From Steroidobacteraceae bacterium (GTDB taxonomy: Bacteria; Pseudomonadota; Gammaproteobacteria; Steroidobacterales; Steroidobacteraceae): a stretch of DNA of 64,000 bases. Location: NCBI GenBank assembly GCA_025451845.1, contig JANWJS010000033.1, positions 62,001 to 126,000 of the forward strand, written 5' to 3'. Shown piece by piece: positions 1-8,721 of the stretch. The first letter of the stretch is position 1, and the number at the start of each line of letters is the position of its first letter. The notes beneath the pieces were generated by a model. It searched no databases, was not told the DNA's origin, and was given only the letters and a program-made list of their open reading frames with translations. The position numbers were made by a program, and so were the translations under genes.

Positions 1-480
1 ACTCAGAAGCTGCCTGCGATAGCGCAGCGGGGTCTCGGCCAGCAGACGGAACTCGGACAAGGAGTCGAACACCACGCGCGCGGGATTGTGCTTGCGAACT
101 TCCGCCAGGATCAGGCCGGCGATCCTGTTGAGCTCGAGCTCCGATGAGTGAAAGACGGTCGTCTGGGATTCCGGCCGAAGCATCGAGTCGATGGCGGACA
201 GCTCGAGGAGCGGGATCTGCTCGAGCGACCAGCCGTGGGAAACCGCGACCTTCTCCAGCTCCGCTCTGGTTTCGGAAAGCGTGATGTAAAAGGCCGGTTC
301 GCCGCAACGCAGCCCTTCGCGCAGGAACTGCAGCGCAAACGTCGTTTTGCCGGAACCCGGGTCGCCCTGGACGAGGTAGAAGCAGTTCCGCGGCAATCCA
401 CCGCCGATGAGAGTGTCGAAGCCGTCGATTCCCGTGCGGCACAACTCGGCGCCGGCCGGGGGAAACTGAGCGCTGGTCAT
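1..480 (-). CDS. KaiC/RadA-like P-loop ATPase, C-terminus cut by window edge
   Basis: Reading leftward from an ATG at 480, 160 codons stay open to the window edge, so only the N-terminal part is present. A Walker A motif GDPGSGKTT lies near residues 40-48, after an FDTLIGGGLP segment typical of KaiC-family ATPases. A Walker B-like strand (RVVFDSLSEFRLL) comes near residue 137. The fold is the RecA/KaiC ATPase domain used in circadian KaiC and in many bacterial stand-alone KaiC-like signalling proteins. The substrate or partner is unknown. It lies about 98 bases downstream of the large NTPase gene on the same strand and may be cotranscribed. Family assignment is secure; function is inference. 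Confidence 0.85.
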   Translation of the reverse strand, partial: MTSAQFPPAGAELCRTGIDGFDTLIGGGLPRNCFYLVQGDPGSGKTTFALQFLREGLRCGEPAFYITLSETRAELEKVAVSHGWSLEQIPLLELSAIDSMLRPESQTTVFHSSELELNRIAGLILAEVRKHNPARVVFDSLSEFRLLAETPLRYRRQLLS

Positions 481-578
481 GCGGAACGTCGTCGCGGTTA
501 ACTGGTAAGTCGGATGACAGCTACTGAGTTTCGGTGAGAGATTCCCTACACTCAAGCCGCTTCATAAGCTTGGCCATA

Positions 579-3500
579 TCACCCCCGTGGGCTCCATCCC
601 TGTATCGCCAGGCGCGCACGCGCAAGCGTCTGGCGAAGTGCCTCTGGGAGATCGGCCTCCTGCATCGCCCTGTCAATGGCTTCCAGTGCTGCGTGCCCAC
701 CTTTCAAGACGAATGGATCACCCAGTCCGCAAAGCTCCACCAGGCCCATCGCCCCGAGCATCGCCAAGTCCGGCTCCTCCGTGATCCATTCGACGAACTG
801 CTTCTGCCAGAATGATGCCGCCGAGGATTTCGCCAACAGGCGCACCGCTTCCAGGACTCGAGCCGGCGACAGCACCGAGTCGGTTGCGGCGAAATCGGCG
901 GACGGTACCCCTTCCTGCCGCATCCAGGACTTGAGGGTGTACGGTACGGCAACTGCAAAGATGGCCAAAACGTGGGCCAAGGGCCGAGTGTGCGGCCCCT
1001 GGTCCCAGCAGAGCGAGCTTCCGCAGGTACGCAGCAGTCTCAAAAGCTCGCCCGAGGCCGCCCGCGCCGGGCCTGCGTCCTCGTCTGCGGGCGCTGTCAG
1101 CAGGTGGTCACCCCAACGTGCGAACGCGTCGAGCGTCAACTCCCAAAGGCGCGCGTCTGTTGAATGCCGAGGCAGCGAGGCACATACGGCCGCCAGTCCA
1201 GGGCCCAGCGCCGAGCAGGGGGCGCTCAACAGTGCCTGGGCGGAGAGGTGAACGATCTGCGCATCGTCGAGCTCCAAGCCTTTCGACACCATGGCGCGCT
1301 CCACGGGATCCAGCTCCCCGGTCGCGCACAGCGCGCCCAGTTCCATCTCGAACAGACGCGTCCCCGGCAGGGATCTCTGAATCGTCTCATGCCAGCGCTG
1401 GATATTCTGTTCGCGAAGCTCCGACAGGAGTGTTGGGAGGATCGCGCCGAGGGGGCCATCCGCCACCTCTTGGTTGATGAGCGACCACGCCTCGTCAGGA
1501 TGACGTCCGATGAATTCCTTCAAATACACTCCGACCCGCGGCTGCAGCGGCTGTCCGGGCAGCTCGCTGACTGCGGACACAAACAGCGCCGACCAGGCCG
1601 ATGAGTCGTGGCAAAGGAGGTCGAGCCGATCGAACAGCTCCTTGGCGAGGTCACCGGCGCGCGCGGCCGACGGCTCCATGACAGGGAGCAGATGCTCGCG
1701 CCGCCGGTGGGGCTCGATGGATTCATCCAACGGGACCGGGAAGATGGGCAGCGCGGTAGCATGCAGCGCCTTCCAGAACGAGTAGGTCGCTGCCTCAGGC
1801 AGCGCCTCGAGAATCCGGCTGCCGCCACGGCGAATGAAGAGCTCGGCGCCGTCCGTCCACCACTGCCATCCCTGCTGTTCGACTGCAGCTCGTACCGGCA
1901 GATGAGCCGTTTCCGCACCGAGCTTGCCGAAGGTGGCCACCAGAAGATCCAGCTCCCGCTCGAGCTGTGGCTCCCACCGCCGTACCGCCTCACCGGTGAG
2001 CTTCTGCTGATCGAGCGCCCAGTGCCTCAATGAGCGGGCCGCGGCATACCCGGCAGGTGCCGAGCCGTGGTTGGCGCAGCGAACGAGGATCGCGAGGGCC
2101 TGATCGCGCAGTTTCCAGAGGTCGTCCGTTGGATTGAGGCCGATCGAGACGGGAGGCGGCGCATCCGGCTCCCGGCGCCTGATGGGCATCTCGAGGCGCA
2201 GAAAGCCGTGCACCATCGAGGCCGCCAGCTCTACGGTCTGCGCACTCGAGTCCCCTGACCACCTCTTCAGACCGTCGAGGACGGCCGCGAGGTAGGCCGG
2301 CGAACGCCCCACCGCAAACTGACAGGACTCCTTTAGAGTATCTAGTAGAGCGCGGTAACCGCCCTCGTCAGCACGAGCGCGCTCCAACAGCTGGCGTGAA
2401 TACTCCAGAGCCCACCGCACGATCGTCGGATCGCACTCGCCTGCCGACAAAAGAAGGCGTTGCGCACATGCCTCGGGATTGTCCGCGTGAGCCAGCTCCT
2501 GCGCGGGAGGAGCGGCCCGAAGAACATCTTTGGCCGCGAGAGCTTCGATCAGCCGAACGATCACTGCCGGTTGCCGGACCGTCAGGCGGGCGCAGCCCTC
2601 CAACATCTCGGCGGCTTCAGGGCGATTCTCCGGTGACAGCTCGCTGGCCCGCTCCAACACGAGCTCGCTCAGGAAATCCACGCGCTCCGGGCTGCAGAAG
2701 AGTCGAGCGACATCGCCGCAATTCGTGATCACCGACTCGTAACGGCGCTGCTCCAGAAGCGCCCGTATCAGTGATTTGCCGAATGCGGTAGGCATACCCT
2801 GCTCATCGAGGCAGGTCTCCTCCAGAACCAGGTCTCCGAGGGCCGGAAGCGGGCGCATCAGACCCTGTCCGTCCGCCTCGAAGAGGCCCGCTTCCAGAAC
2901 CCGGTGTTCCAGTGCCTCGATGTTGGAGACCGCTAGACCGGCGTGCGTCGCGGCGCTCGAGCGGGTCGCGGCATCGCCGGCGCGTACTGGAGCGCATGCC
3001 GCATACACCGCCAGAGCACGAAAGGCCTTCTCGGGCGGACACAGATCCCCGATGGCCTGGGCGATCGGCTGACCCACGGCGTAGTCGCGCAGATTCTTCG
3101 GGCTGAGGGTTTGCGGCAGCTTCTTCTGGCGAGCCACGCTCGAGCACAAGAGCACGACGGCGAAATACGAGTCGGCTACGAACCGCCGGATCACATCCCG
3201 ATGATGAGGTGACAGCTGCGGGATGAGCGCGTCGATCAGCGCTCGTACCTCTTTTGGACCGGGCCGCCCGAGATCCATCTCCACCGGCTCGGTGACGGGA
3301 AAGTGGGTCGCCAGGGCTTCCATCACTGGAGCACGACCCGTCGGCCGCACGAGGCAGAGGAGATGCCTCTGCGAGGGCCCCTGCGCGGAGCATACCGCGG
3401 CGAGGCGCTGGACGAGAGCTGGGCGGTCGTGCGCGTCGTCAACGATCAGAAGCAGGTGGCTGGCGTTCGGGAGATCGTGCACCTCCTCGCCAAGAGTGGC

Positions 3501-3842
3501 CACGTCGTGCCGAACGAAACGCACCTCCCACGAGCGCTGAGCGCGCTCGAGCCGCCGCGCGAGCTCGAGCGCGAACCGACTCTTGCCGCAACCGGCCGGC
3601 GCCGATATCAGGAATGCGCTCTTGCCGGCCGCGATCGCATCGATCAGCTCAGTGTGCCGCGCCTCACCGCCGAGATAGGGCCCGCGGTGATCGATCAGCG
3701 CGCTTCCCGGAGTCGCCTCGAGAGAATTGCGGTAGTAGCTTTGCCACCCGAGCAACGCATTCCCTTTGGAGTGTCGGGTCACGCGACCTCGTAATTGGTC
3801 CGCGAGCTGCGCAGCCCGTGTCCCCGCACGAATGCCCGTCAA
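579..3842 (-). CDS. Large P-loop (STAND-like) NTPase of unknown function
   Basis: A 1087-residue protein. Walker A APAGCGKS is at about residues 81-88 and a Walker B-like HLLLIVDDAHDR at about 129-140. About 900 residues of alpha-helical, leucine- and alanine-rich sequence follow, resembling the sensor/repeat portion of STAND NTPases. The first 60 residues hold no recognisable effector or DNA-binding domain, which leaves signalling, regulation and defence all open. The chosen start is TTG at 3842, because an in-frame stop lies 13 codons upstream and there is no good ATG before the P-loop; this start is uncertain. The KaiC-like gene follows on the same strand. I do not recognise a specific family. 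Confidence 0.75.
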   Translation of the reverse strand: MTGIRAGTRAAQLADQLRGRVTRHSKGNALLGWQSYYRNSLEATPGSALIDHRGPYLGGEARHTELIDAIAAGKSAFLISAPAGCGKSRFALELARRLERAQRSWEVRFVRHDVATLGEEVHDLPNASHLLLIVDDAHDRPALVQRLAAVCSAQGPSQRHLLCLVRPTGRAPVMEALATHFPVTEPVEMDLGRPGPKEVRALIDALIPQLSPHHRDVIRRFVADSYFAVVLLCSSVARQKKLPQTLSPKNLRDYAVGQPIAQAIGDLCPPEKAFRALAVYAACAPVRAGDAATRSSAATHAGLAVSNIEALEHRVLEAGLFEADGQGLMRPLPALGDLVLEETCLDEQGMPTAFGKSLIRALLEQRRYESVITNCGDVARLFCSPERVDFLSELVLERASELSPENRPEAAEMLEGCARLTVRQPAVIVRLIEALAAKDVLRAAPPAQELAHADNPEACAQRLLLSAGECDPTIVRWALEYSRQLLERARADEGGYRALLDTLKESCQFAVGRSPAYLAAVLDGLKRWSGDSSAQTVELAASMVHGFLRLEMPIRRREPDAPPPVSIGLNPTDDLWKLRDQALAILVRCANHGSAPAGYAAARSLRHWALDQQKLTGEAVRRWEPQLERELDLLVATFGKLGAETAHLPVRAAVEQQGWQWWTDGAELFIRRGGSRILEALPEAATYSFWKALHATALPIFPVPLDESIEPHRRREHLLPVMEPSAARAGDLAKELFDRLDLLCHDSSAWSALFVSAVSELPGQPLQPRVGVYLKEFIGRHPDEAWSLINQEVADGPLGAILPTLLSELREQNIQRWHETIQRSLPGTRLFEMELGALCATGELDPVERAMVSKGLELDDAQIVHLSAQALLSAPCSALGPGLAAVCASLPRHSTDARLWELTLDAFARWGDHLLTAPADEDAGPARAASGELLRLLRTCGSSLCWDQGPHTRPLAHVLAIFAVAVPYTLKSWMRQEGVPSADFAATDSVLSPARVLEAVRLLAKSSAASFWQKQFVEWITEEPDLAMLGAMGLVELCGLGDPFVLKGGHAALEAIDRAMQEADLPEALRQTLARARLAIQGWSPRG

Positions 3843-3942
3843 GAATCGAATGTCGCTCTCCCGCTGCAGACCCTTCCTCTATTGCGGGCAATGATATCCG
3901 AGGAGCGTCGCGTCTTTGGATCCGGTCGCAAGCAGCGGCCGT

Positions 3943-4788
3943 CTACTGCGGCGGTGGCTCGTAATCTGCCGCGATCGACACGGCCTTCCAAGTCTCCAAA
4001 TCCGCCGAGAACGCATCGAGCATTTGCCGCGTGCGGTGGTAAGCGTCAGCGCCGAGGACGAGGTGCAGCGGGGGTTTGGGCGAATCGGCCGCCTGGATGA
4101 TGGCGGCCGCGGCTCGCGCCGGGTCCCCGGCCTGTTTGCCGGCCATCGCGGCCAGGCGCTCGTGTGCCGCGCCAGCGGTGGCAGCGTAGTCCTGCAGCTG
4201 GCCGGTGCTCCGGCGGATGGAGTGCTCGGAAAGAAAGTCGGTACGGAAGGCGCCAGGCTCGACGAGCGTCACGCGGATTCCGAGAGGCGCGACTTCTTTG
4301 GCGAGGGACTGCGAAATCCCTTCGACCGCCATCTTGGCGGCCGCATAGTAGCCACTGCCGGGATTCGGCGCTACGCCGGCCATGGATGTGATGTTGATGA
4401 TATGCCCGCTGCGCTGCGCCCGCAGGTGAGGAAGCGCTGCCTGGATCACCCTGCGTGTGCCATGGAAGTTGACGGCAAACACATGCTCGATCTCCTCGTC
4501 GGTTGCTTCCTCGACGGAGCTCAGCAAGCCGTAGCCGGCATTGTTGACGATCACATCGATCTTGCGGTGCAGCCGGAAAGCGGCGGCGACGGCCGTCTTC
4601 ACAGCCCGGGCGTCCGTTACATCGAGCGCGAGCACGTCGAGGCGGCCCTTTCCGCGGGGAATGTCCGCGGAGCCGTTGCGCGTCGTCCCGATCACGGTGT
4701 CGCCGCGATCAAGCAGGGCTTCGGCGAGCTCACGGCCGAACCCGCGCGAGACGCCGGTGATCAGCCAGATTTTCGGTCCGCTGCTCAT
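3943..4788 (-). CDS. Short-chain dehydrogenase/reductase
   Basis: A classical SDR of about 281 residues predicted to oxidise or reduce an unidentified alcohol/carbonyl substrate with NAD(P)H in the cytoplasm. It shows the TGVSRGFG nucleotide-binding glycine motif near the N-terminus, the NNAGYG motif, an ITSMAG strand carrying the catalytic Ser region, and the YAAAK catalytic Tyr-Lys pair. The ATG at 4788 is preferred over the upstream in-frame ATG at 4854 because AGGAGACC precedes it at good spacing and the Rossmann fold begins right after it. It is divergent from a truncated LysR gene, an arrangement typical of a regulator and its target. Confidence 0.92.
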   Translation of the reverse strand: MSSGPKIWLITGVSRGFGRELAEALLDRGDTVIGTTRNGSADIPRGKGRLDVLALDVTDARAVKTAVAAAFRLHRKIDVIVNNAGYGLLSSVEEATDEEIEHVFAVNFHGTRRVIQAALPHLRAQRSGHIINITSMAGVAPNPGSGYYAAAKMAVEGISQSLAKEVAPLGIRVTLVEPGAFRTDFLSEHSIRRSTGQLQDYAATAGAAHERLAAMAGKQAGDPARAAAAIIQAADSPKPPLHLVLGADAYHRTRQMLDAFSADLETWKAVSIAADYEPPPQ

Positions 4789-4871
4789 GGAGGTCTCCTG
4801 GCTGGTGGGGCGGTGCGAATGCTGCACAGGGTAAGGCCTGTCTCTGTTCAGCATAAGCCACTATTCGTTGC

Positions 4872-5330
4872 ACGCGCGAGTACATCGACCGGGACATGAT
4901 CGCGACACGGGTCTCGCAACCCTTTAGGTGGCTGGTCTTCGGTGCCCCGAGCTACCTGCAGAAGCACGGGCGGCCACGGGCGCCGGAGGACCTCTCACGG
5001 CACGAGTGCCTCCGCTATCGCAGGCCGCAGATCGGCGACATCTACCGTTGGGAATTCGAGCGCAACGGCCAGTCGGTCATCATCGATCCTCCCGGGTCGG
5101 TGCTGGCCAATGACCCCTCTCTCCTGCGCACACTCGCGAAGCAGGGTATGGGTCTCATCTACAGCGCCAGCATCAATGTCGCCGCGGACCTCGCCCAGGG
5201 CGCGCTCGAGCCGCTCCGCGAGAGATTCTCGCCCGCGCAGGAGAGCCTTTTCGTTTACTACCCGCGCGCGAGCCGCAACCAGCCGAAGCTGCGCGCGTTC
5301 GTCGACCTCTGCGCGCGGAGCGTCCGATAA
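4872..5330 (+). pseudogene. LysR-family regulator remnant lacking the DNA-binding domain
   Basis: The open frame begins abruptly with REYIDRDMIATRVS, which matches the middle of a LysR substrate-binding domain. It continues through FGAPSYLQKHGRP to the usual C-terminal end with the FVDLCARSV helix. About 150 N-terminal residues, including the winged helix-turn-helix and linker, are missing: an in-frame TAA sits at 4854-4856 and no HTH is seen upstream in any frame. An ATG at 4896 could start a 144-residue protein, but it would be an isolated effector-binding half. It faces the SDR gene, so it is probably the decayed former regulator of that gene. Confidence 0.8.
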
Positions 5331-5361
5331 GGCTCCGCGGGCCGGTGTTATCGAGCCGACG

Positions 5362-5979
5362 TCACTTGGATATCGACGCACCTAGTCTCGCTGCCACTCG
5401 CTCCGTCATGCCGTTTGCAGCGCGGGCGCGACCGGATCGCGCGCCCGGAGACTCTTCTTGTCCAGACTGGGCCATCAGTTCGCTCTTTCTCCTTGCGAGG
5501 CGCTCTCCGACTTCGTTGGCATCAAGGCGCGCCTTGCGAAGCTTGGGAAACAGCTCGGTCTCCTCTTCCTTGACGTGATGCTTGGTGTATTCCCCGAGAA
5601 CCGTAACCTTAGCGGTATAGCGATCGTCAGAGCCGTCTCCACCGGCGCCCTGGATCTGACCGATCAGATTTTTCAGGGTCGCGTGCTCGACCGTCGCCTC
5701 CTCGATGAGATCTTCGTCCGAGGACCGCAACACCTCACGGGCAGCTGGGTAGAAAATTTCTTCCTCAATCTGGGCATGCACCGTCAGCGCTGTGCAAATG
5801 CGCTCGGCGAGCGCTCTCTTGGAGCCGCTGCGGGCCCCCTCGAACTGCTTGAGCATCGCGTCCACCTCCCGGTGATCGCTCTTCAACAGGGTGAAGGCAT
5901 CAGGTGAGGAAGAGCGGCCGGAACGATGAGAGCGAGCGGACCGCTTGGCTGACTTGGCCGGAGAACGTTTGCTAGCCAT
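5362..5979 (-). CDS. Hemerythrin HHE-domain protein
   Basis: A 205-residue protein with a Lys/Ser/Arg-rich N-terminal tail (about residues 1-25), then a four-helix HHE cation-binding domain. Candidate iron ligands fall in the LKSDHREVDAML, LTVHAQIEEEIFYP, EHATLK and YTKHHVKEEETELFP segments, the expected His/Glu pattern. The family binds a non-haem di-iron centre and is linked to oxygen, NO or iron-stress sensing; the role here is inferred. GGAGG precedes the ATG at ideal spacing. It stands alone, convergent with the LysR remnant. Confidence 0.9.
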   Translation of the reverse strand: MASKRSPAKSAKRSARSHRSGRSSSPDAFTLLKSDHREVDAMLKQFEGARSGSKRALAERICTALTVHAQIEEEIFYPAAREVLRSSDEDLIEEATVEHATLKNLIGQIQGAGGDGSDDRYTAKVTVLGEYTKHHVKEEETELFPKLRKARLDANEVGERLARRKSELMAQSGQEESPGARSGRARAANGMTERVAARLGASISK

Positions 5980-6249
5980 AACACTACCTCCAACGGATAC
6001 ACCAGCTACGCGCGACGGTGGTCAAAGTTCCCCGAGACTCGCGCGGGCTCGGCCGTCCGGGTGACGCCCGTACAGCCACCCAAGTCGCGATCAGTGTCGT
6101 CCAAGGCAGATTCTGTCGGACCACGACCGCGTCAAGCCTGCGCCCCAGCGGAGGGGATCGCTCACGTGGTCATGCACGGGTACGCGCATGTGCAACAGGC
6201 GTTGCGTCCGCACGTCCACGTTGGCCGATGAGTTTCGCCCCGCTCTCCC

Positions 6250-6430
6250 TCACCATGGGCTCGGCTGATCCTTGCCTGTTGTGATGAGTCGGCGCAGTTG
6301 TCGGCTACGCATGCCCAAGCATTGGAGCAACTATCGTAGCATTCGTAGGCTGGCACCAGTCCCTTGTGGGTGAAGCGCAGCTCCGCGTTGTCGTTCTTCC
6401 TGGCGATGTCGAACACGATGCGGCGCCATG
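6250..6430 (-). pseudogene. AHSA1/SRPBCC-domain gene fragment with frameshift
   Basis: A short minus-strand stretch encodes VFDIARKNDNAELRFTHKG followed by LVPAYECYDSCSNAW, the highly characteristic C-terminal core of AHSA1-like START/SRPBCC proteins. After NAWA the frame breaks. The expected ending (a SLRxLITTGKxQP-like motif) is found in another frame just downstream (RQLRRLITTGKDQPSPW then stop at 6250-6252). The N-terminal two thirds of the family domain is not recognisable upstream. This is a degraded remnant rather than a functional gene. The rest of 5980-6580 shows nothing else convincing. Confidence 0.65.
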
Positions 6431-6580
6431 CGGGCCTGCGCAGTATCTGATGCTTGCCGGTCTGTTGGTCGATTTGTCAGGTGGACTTTCTGCGACCAGC
6501 CGGGAGCTCCCGGCAGTGCGGGCTTTCTCGACGATCCTTCGTTATGATTGTCGTCGCTTCCCTTGCTCTCGCGTTCCCAT

Positions 6581-7285
6581 CTAAGCGAACAGCCGGACCA
6601 CGAAATCTCGCCACACCTGCGTGTGCGCACCGAGTAGGGCTAATTGCTGGGAGGCGATCAGCAGCGGCGCGCCCCAGCCAAAGACAGGATGCAGGCGACG
6701 ATGGCGCACGGTGTCGACGATCGCCGGCAACAGCACGCAGGCGTAGAACAGCCCCCAGACGGGGAGTTCGCCGATCGGCAGGCGCGCGATCGCCGGCACG
6801 ATGATGCTGCACGTGGCAAGCAGCATCAGCCGCTTGTGAAAATCGCTGCGCCGACGCAACGCGAGCGCGCTGCCGACCAGGATCCCGAAGCCAGTCAGGA
6901 CCACCAGATCGAAGCCGAAGATCGTGATGAAGAACCGGTTACCGTGCGGCGCATGCAGCTCGCGCGCTACCGCGAGTACGAGTACGACCGGGCCGACTAC
7001 TAAAATCGCCAGCGCCAGCATCGCGCCCAACACGCCGAGCCGGCGGTGCCAGGCAACCCGATGCGATGCGATCAGCCAAGTCTGCGTGAAGAACAGCGCG
7101 AACCACGCCGTCATCAGCGCGCCGTGCAGCTGCACCAGCCACGGCAGCGCCGGCGTGCCGAACAGAGACTTGAGGTAATACGTCCGTGCAAAGCCCGCGA
7201 ACACTGCGGCGAACGCTACGACTAGCGCACCGACATAAAGGCCGTGCTCGGGGTCCCGCGGTAGAGCTTTTGCGGCTGCATTCAT
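6581..7285 (-). CDS. Multi-pass inner-membrane protein
   Basis: A 234-residue hydrophobic protein with about six to seven predicted membrane helices. Conserved-looking features are FARTYYLKSLFGTP after the first helix, LHGALMTAWFALFFTQT, and a HRRLGVLGA turn. His residues lie near membrane interfaces, so a haem- or metal-binding role is possible but unproven. It resembles uncharacterised DUF2306-like/cytochrome-like membrane proteins; I do not claim a function. The ATG at 7285 is chosen over the upstream frame start because GAGG precedes it and the first 31 residues of the longer frame are not membrane-like. It is probably monocistronic. Confidence 0.8.
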   Translation of the reverse strand: MNAAAKALPRDPEHGLYVGALVVAFAAVFAGFARTYYLKSLFGTPALPWLVQLHGALMTAWFALFFTQTWLIASHRVAWHRRLGVLGAMLALAILVVGPVVLVLAVARELHAPHGNRFFITIFGFDLVVLTGFGILVGSALALRRRSDFHKRLMLLATCSIIVPAIARLPIGELPVWGLFYACVLLPAIVDTVRHRRLHPVFGWGAPLLIASQQLALLGAHTQVWRDFVVRLFA

Positions 7286-7491
7286 GATGGAAACCTCGGT
7301 GAAATCATGTCCCCAGCAGCCATGCAGCAAAGCGCGTCCAGCCGACGTGCGGTGTACCCACGCAACCGCTAGTAGCACTTGTCACCGGGGAAGGCACCGG
7401 CACAACGTCGCTCGTGACGATCTCGGGTCGCGGGCGGGTGCCAAGTACAGGCGAGCTGGACTCGGCGCCGGTCGCCGGAAGGGTCACGCCC

Positions 7492-7908
7492 TCACTTCTG
7501 CTGCTTCCACGTGTACCGGGTCAGGCTGGCCACTCGGTCTGTGCACCGGTCGCTCACTTTGCTGAAGGCCAATGTCCCGCTCTTGTAACTCCAGCGATAA
7601 GTGCCGGCTTTCTCGTCCGCTTTGGTGCAGGCCCACGGTCCGCTCTTGTCCGTCAACTGAATTTGGTGACCCCTGACCGTGTAATCAGCTTCTACTTCCA
7701 TCACGTCGCCCTTGCGCACATGAAGCTGCCCGTTGCCATCGAACGTGACGGTGGCGCCGAGCCCTTTGGCTGCGTAGGTGCCGGTTGGAAAGCCGCTTGC
7801 GGGCGAGGCGGGAACAGTTGCGAGCGCCGGGCACATGGCGAGCGCCGAGCACGTCGCGAGCGCCAATACTCCGGACGAATGTAACGACCGCTTTAGTTGA
7901 ATGAACAT
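7492..7908 (-). CDS. Small secreted protein of unknown function
   Basis: About 138 residues. The N-terminus has a basic start, a hydrophobic core and an Ala-rich cleavage region (ALATVPASPAS), a Sec signal peptide. The mature part is beta-rich (GTYAAKGLGATVTFDGNGQ, then YTVRGHQIQLTD) with two Cys, resembling small periplasmic lipocalin-like or DUF-type domains, but I cannot name the family. The ATG at 7908 is preferred to the in-frame ATG at 7938 because GGAG lies just upstream and the signal peptide begins there. It follows the same orientation as its neighbours but is separated by about 200 bases on each side. Confidence 0.7.
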   Translation of the reverse strand: MFIQLKRSLHSSGVLALATCSALAMCPALATVPASPASGFPTGTYAAKGLGATVTFDGNGQLHVRKGDVMEVEADYTVRGHQIQLTDKSGPWACTKADEKAGTYRWSYKSGTLAFSKVSDRCTDRVASLTRYTWKQQK

Positions 7909-8140
7909 GTTGTCTCCACTATGGTAGGTATCGAACATCTGGGTTGCTAGTTTGTCGAAGCGTTGGGCATGGCACGGCCAAGCCAGTTGCCATCACGCGC
8001 TCACCGTTCCACGGGCTGTCCGCCGCGAAGGTAGCGCCGGCGGGGCAGTGCCAGGAGAGCAGAGGATCCATGTGGTTTTCATGACGCGATTCCCGGGGGT
8101 GGTTGTGTGGCGGGTGGTTTTTACTGCCCTGGCGCGCGGA

Positions 8141-8593
8141 TCAGGGCGGCTGCACGGCTGCATCCGGTGCTACCACCAGGAAACTGCCGCTCCAGAACGG
8201 TTCGTAGTCGGCGCTTTCCACGTAGTGCCGGAGCGAGCCCACGTAGTGCCTCTGCCCGGGGCGCAGCTCGATGGTCACGAAGCCGCCGCTGGCGGCTCGG
8301 ATGACGCCCGCGTGCACGGCGGCGGGGCAAATCGCTGAGGCGTCGGTATAGGGCCCGCTGCCGGTCACTTGCCCGGGCAGGGACTTGCCGGGCGGGCAGT
8401 GAAAGCGGAAACGCTCGCCGTTCAAACCGCGAAGATTCAGATCCAGCGGGCTGGTGCGCCAGTCGACCTCGTGCACTGCGGGAGCCGGTGCCAGGGCGGT
8501 ACTCGCGAGCGCCGGCACGCGCGCCAGCGGTATGAGCAGCCCGAGGAGCCCGAGGCTCCAGGGCCAATGCCACCTCAAAGCGCCCATCCTCAC
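8141..8593 (-). CDS. Secreted LCCL-domain protein
   Basis: 150 residues: a signal peptide (WPWSLGLLGLLIPLARVPALA) followed by one LCCL-type domain. Diagnostic pieces are RFHCPPGKSLPGQVTGSGPY, YTDASAICPAAVHAGVI, GGFVTIELRPGQ and a YVGSLRHYVESADY tail, matching the known LCCL pattern of two Cys and an AxHAGVI core. LCCL domains are best known from eukaryotic secreted proteins and occur in scattered bacteria, where they may bind carbohydrate or lipid; the function here is unknown. It is divergent from the ToxR-like regulator 130 bases away, suggesting regulation by that protein. Confidence 0.85.
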   Translation of the reverse strand: MRMGALRWHWPWSLGLLGLLIPLARVPALASTALAPAPAVHEVDWRTSPLDLNLRGLNGERFRFHCPPGKSLPGQVTGSGPYTDASAICPAAVHAGVIRAASGGFVTIELRPGQRHYVGSLRHYVESADYEPFWSGSFLVVAPDAAVQPP

Positions 8594-8721
8594 CCTCCCC
8601 TACGTCCAAGTGCGTTAATGGACGGCCGAAATTGGACCCGACACTCGCAATCCTGTCGCTGACGTTCGGCTGGCATTTTTCTGGCAAACTTCCTGCCGGT
8701 CGAGCGAGACGGCTTAAACCC

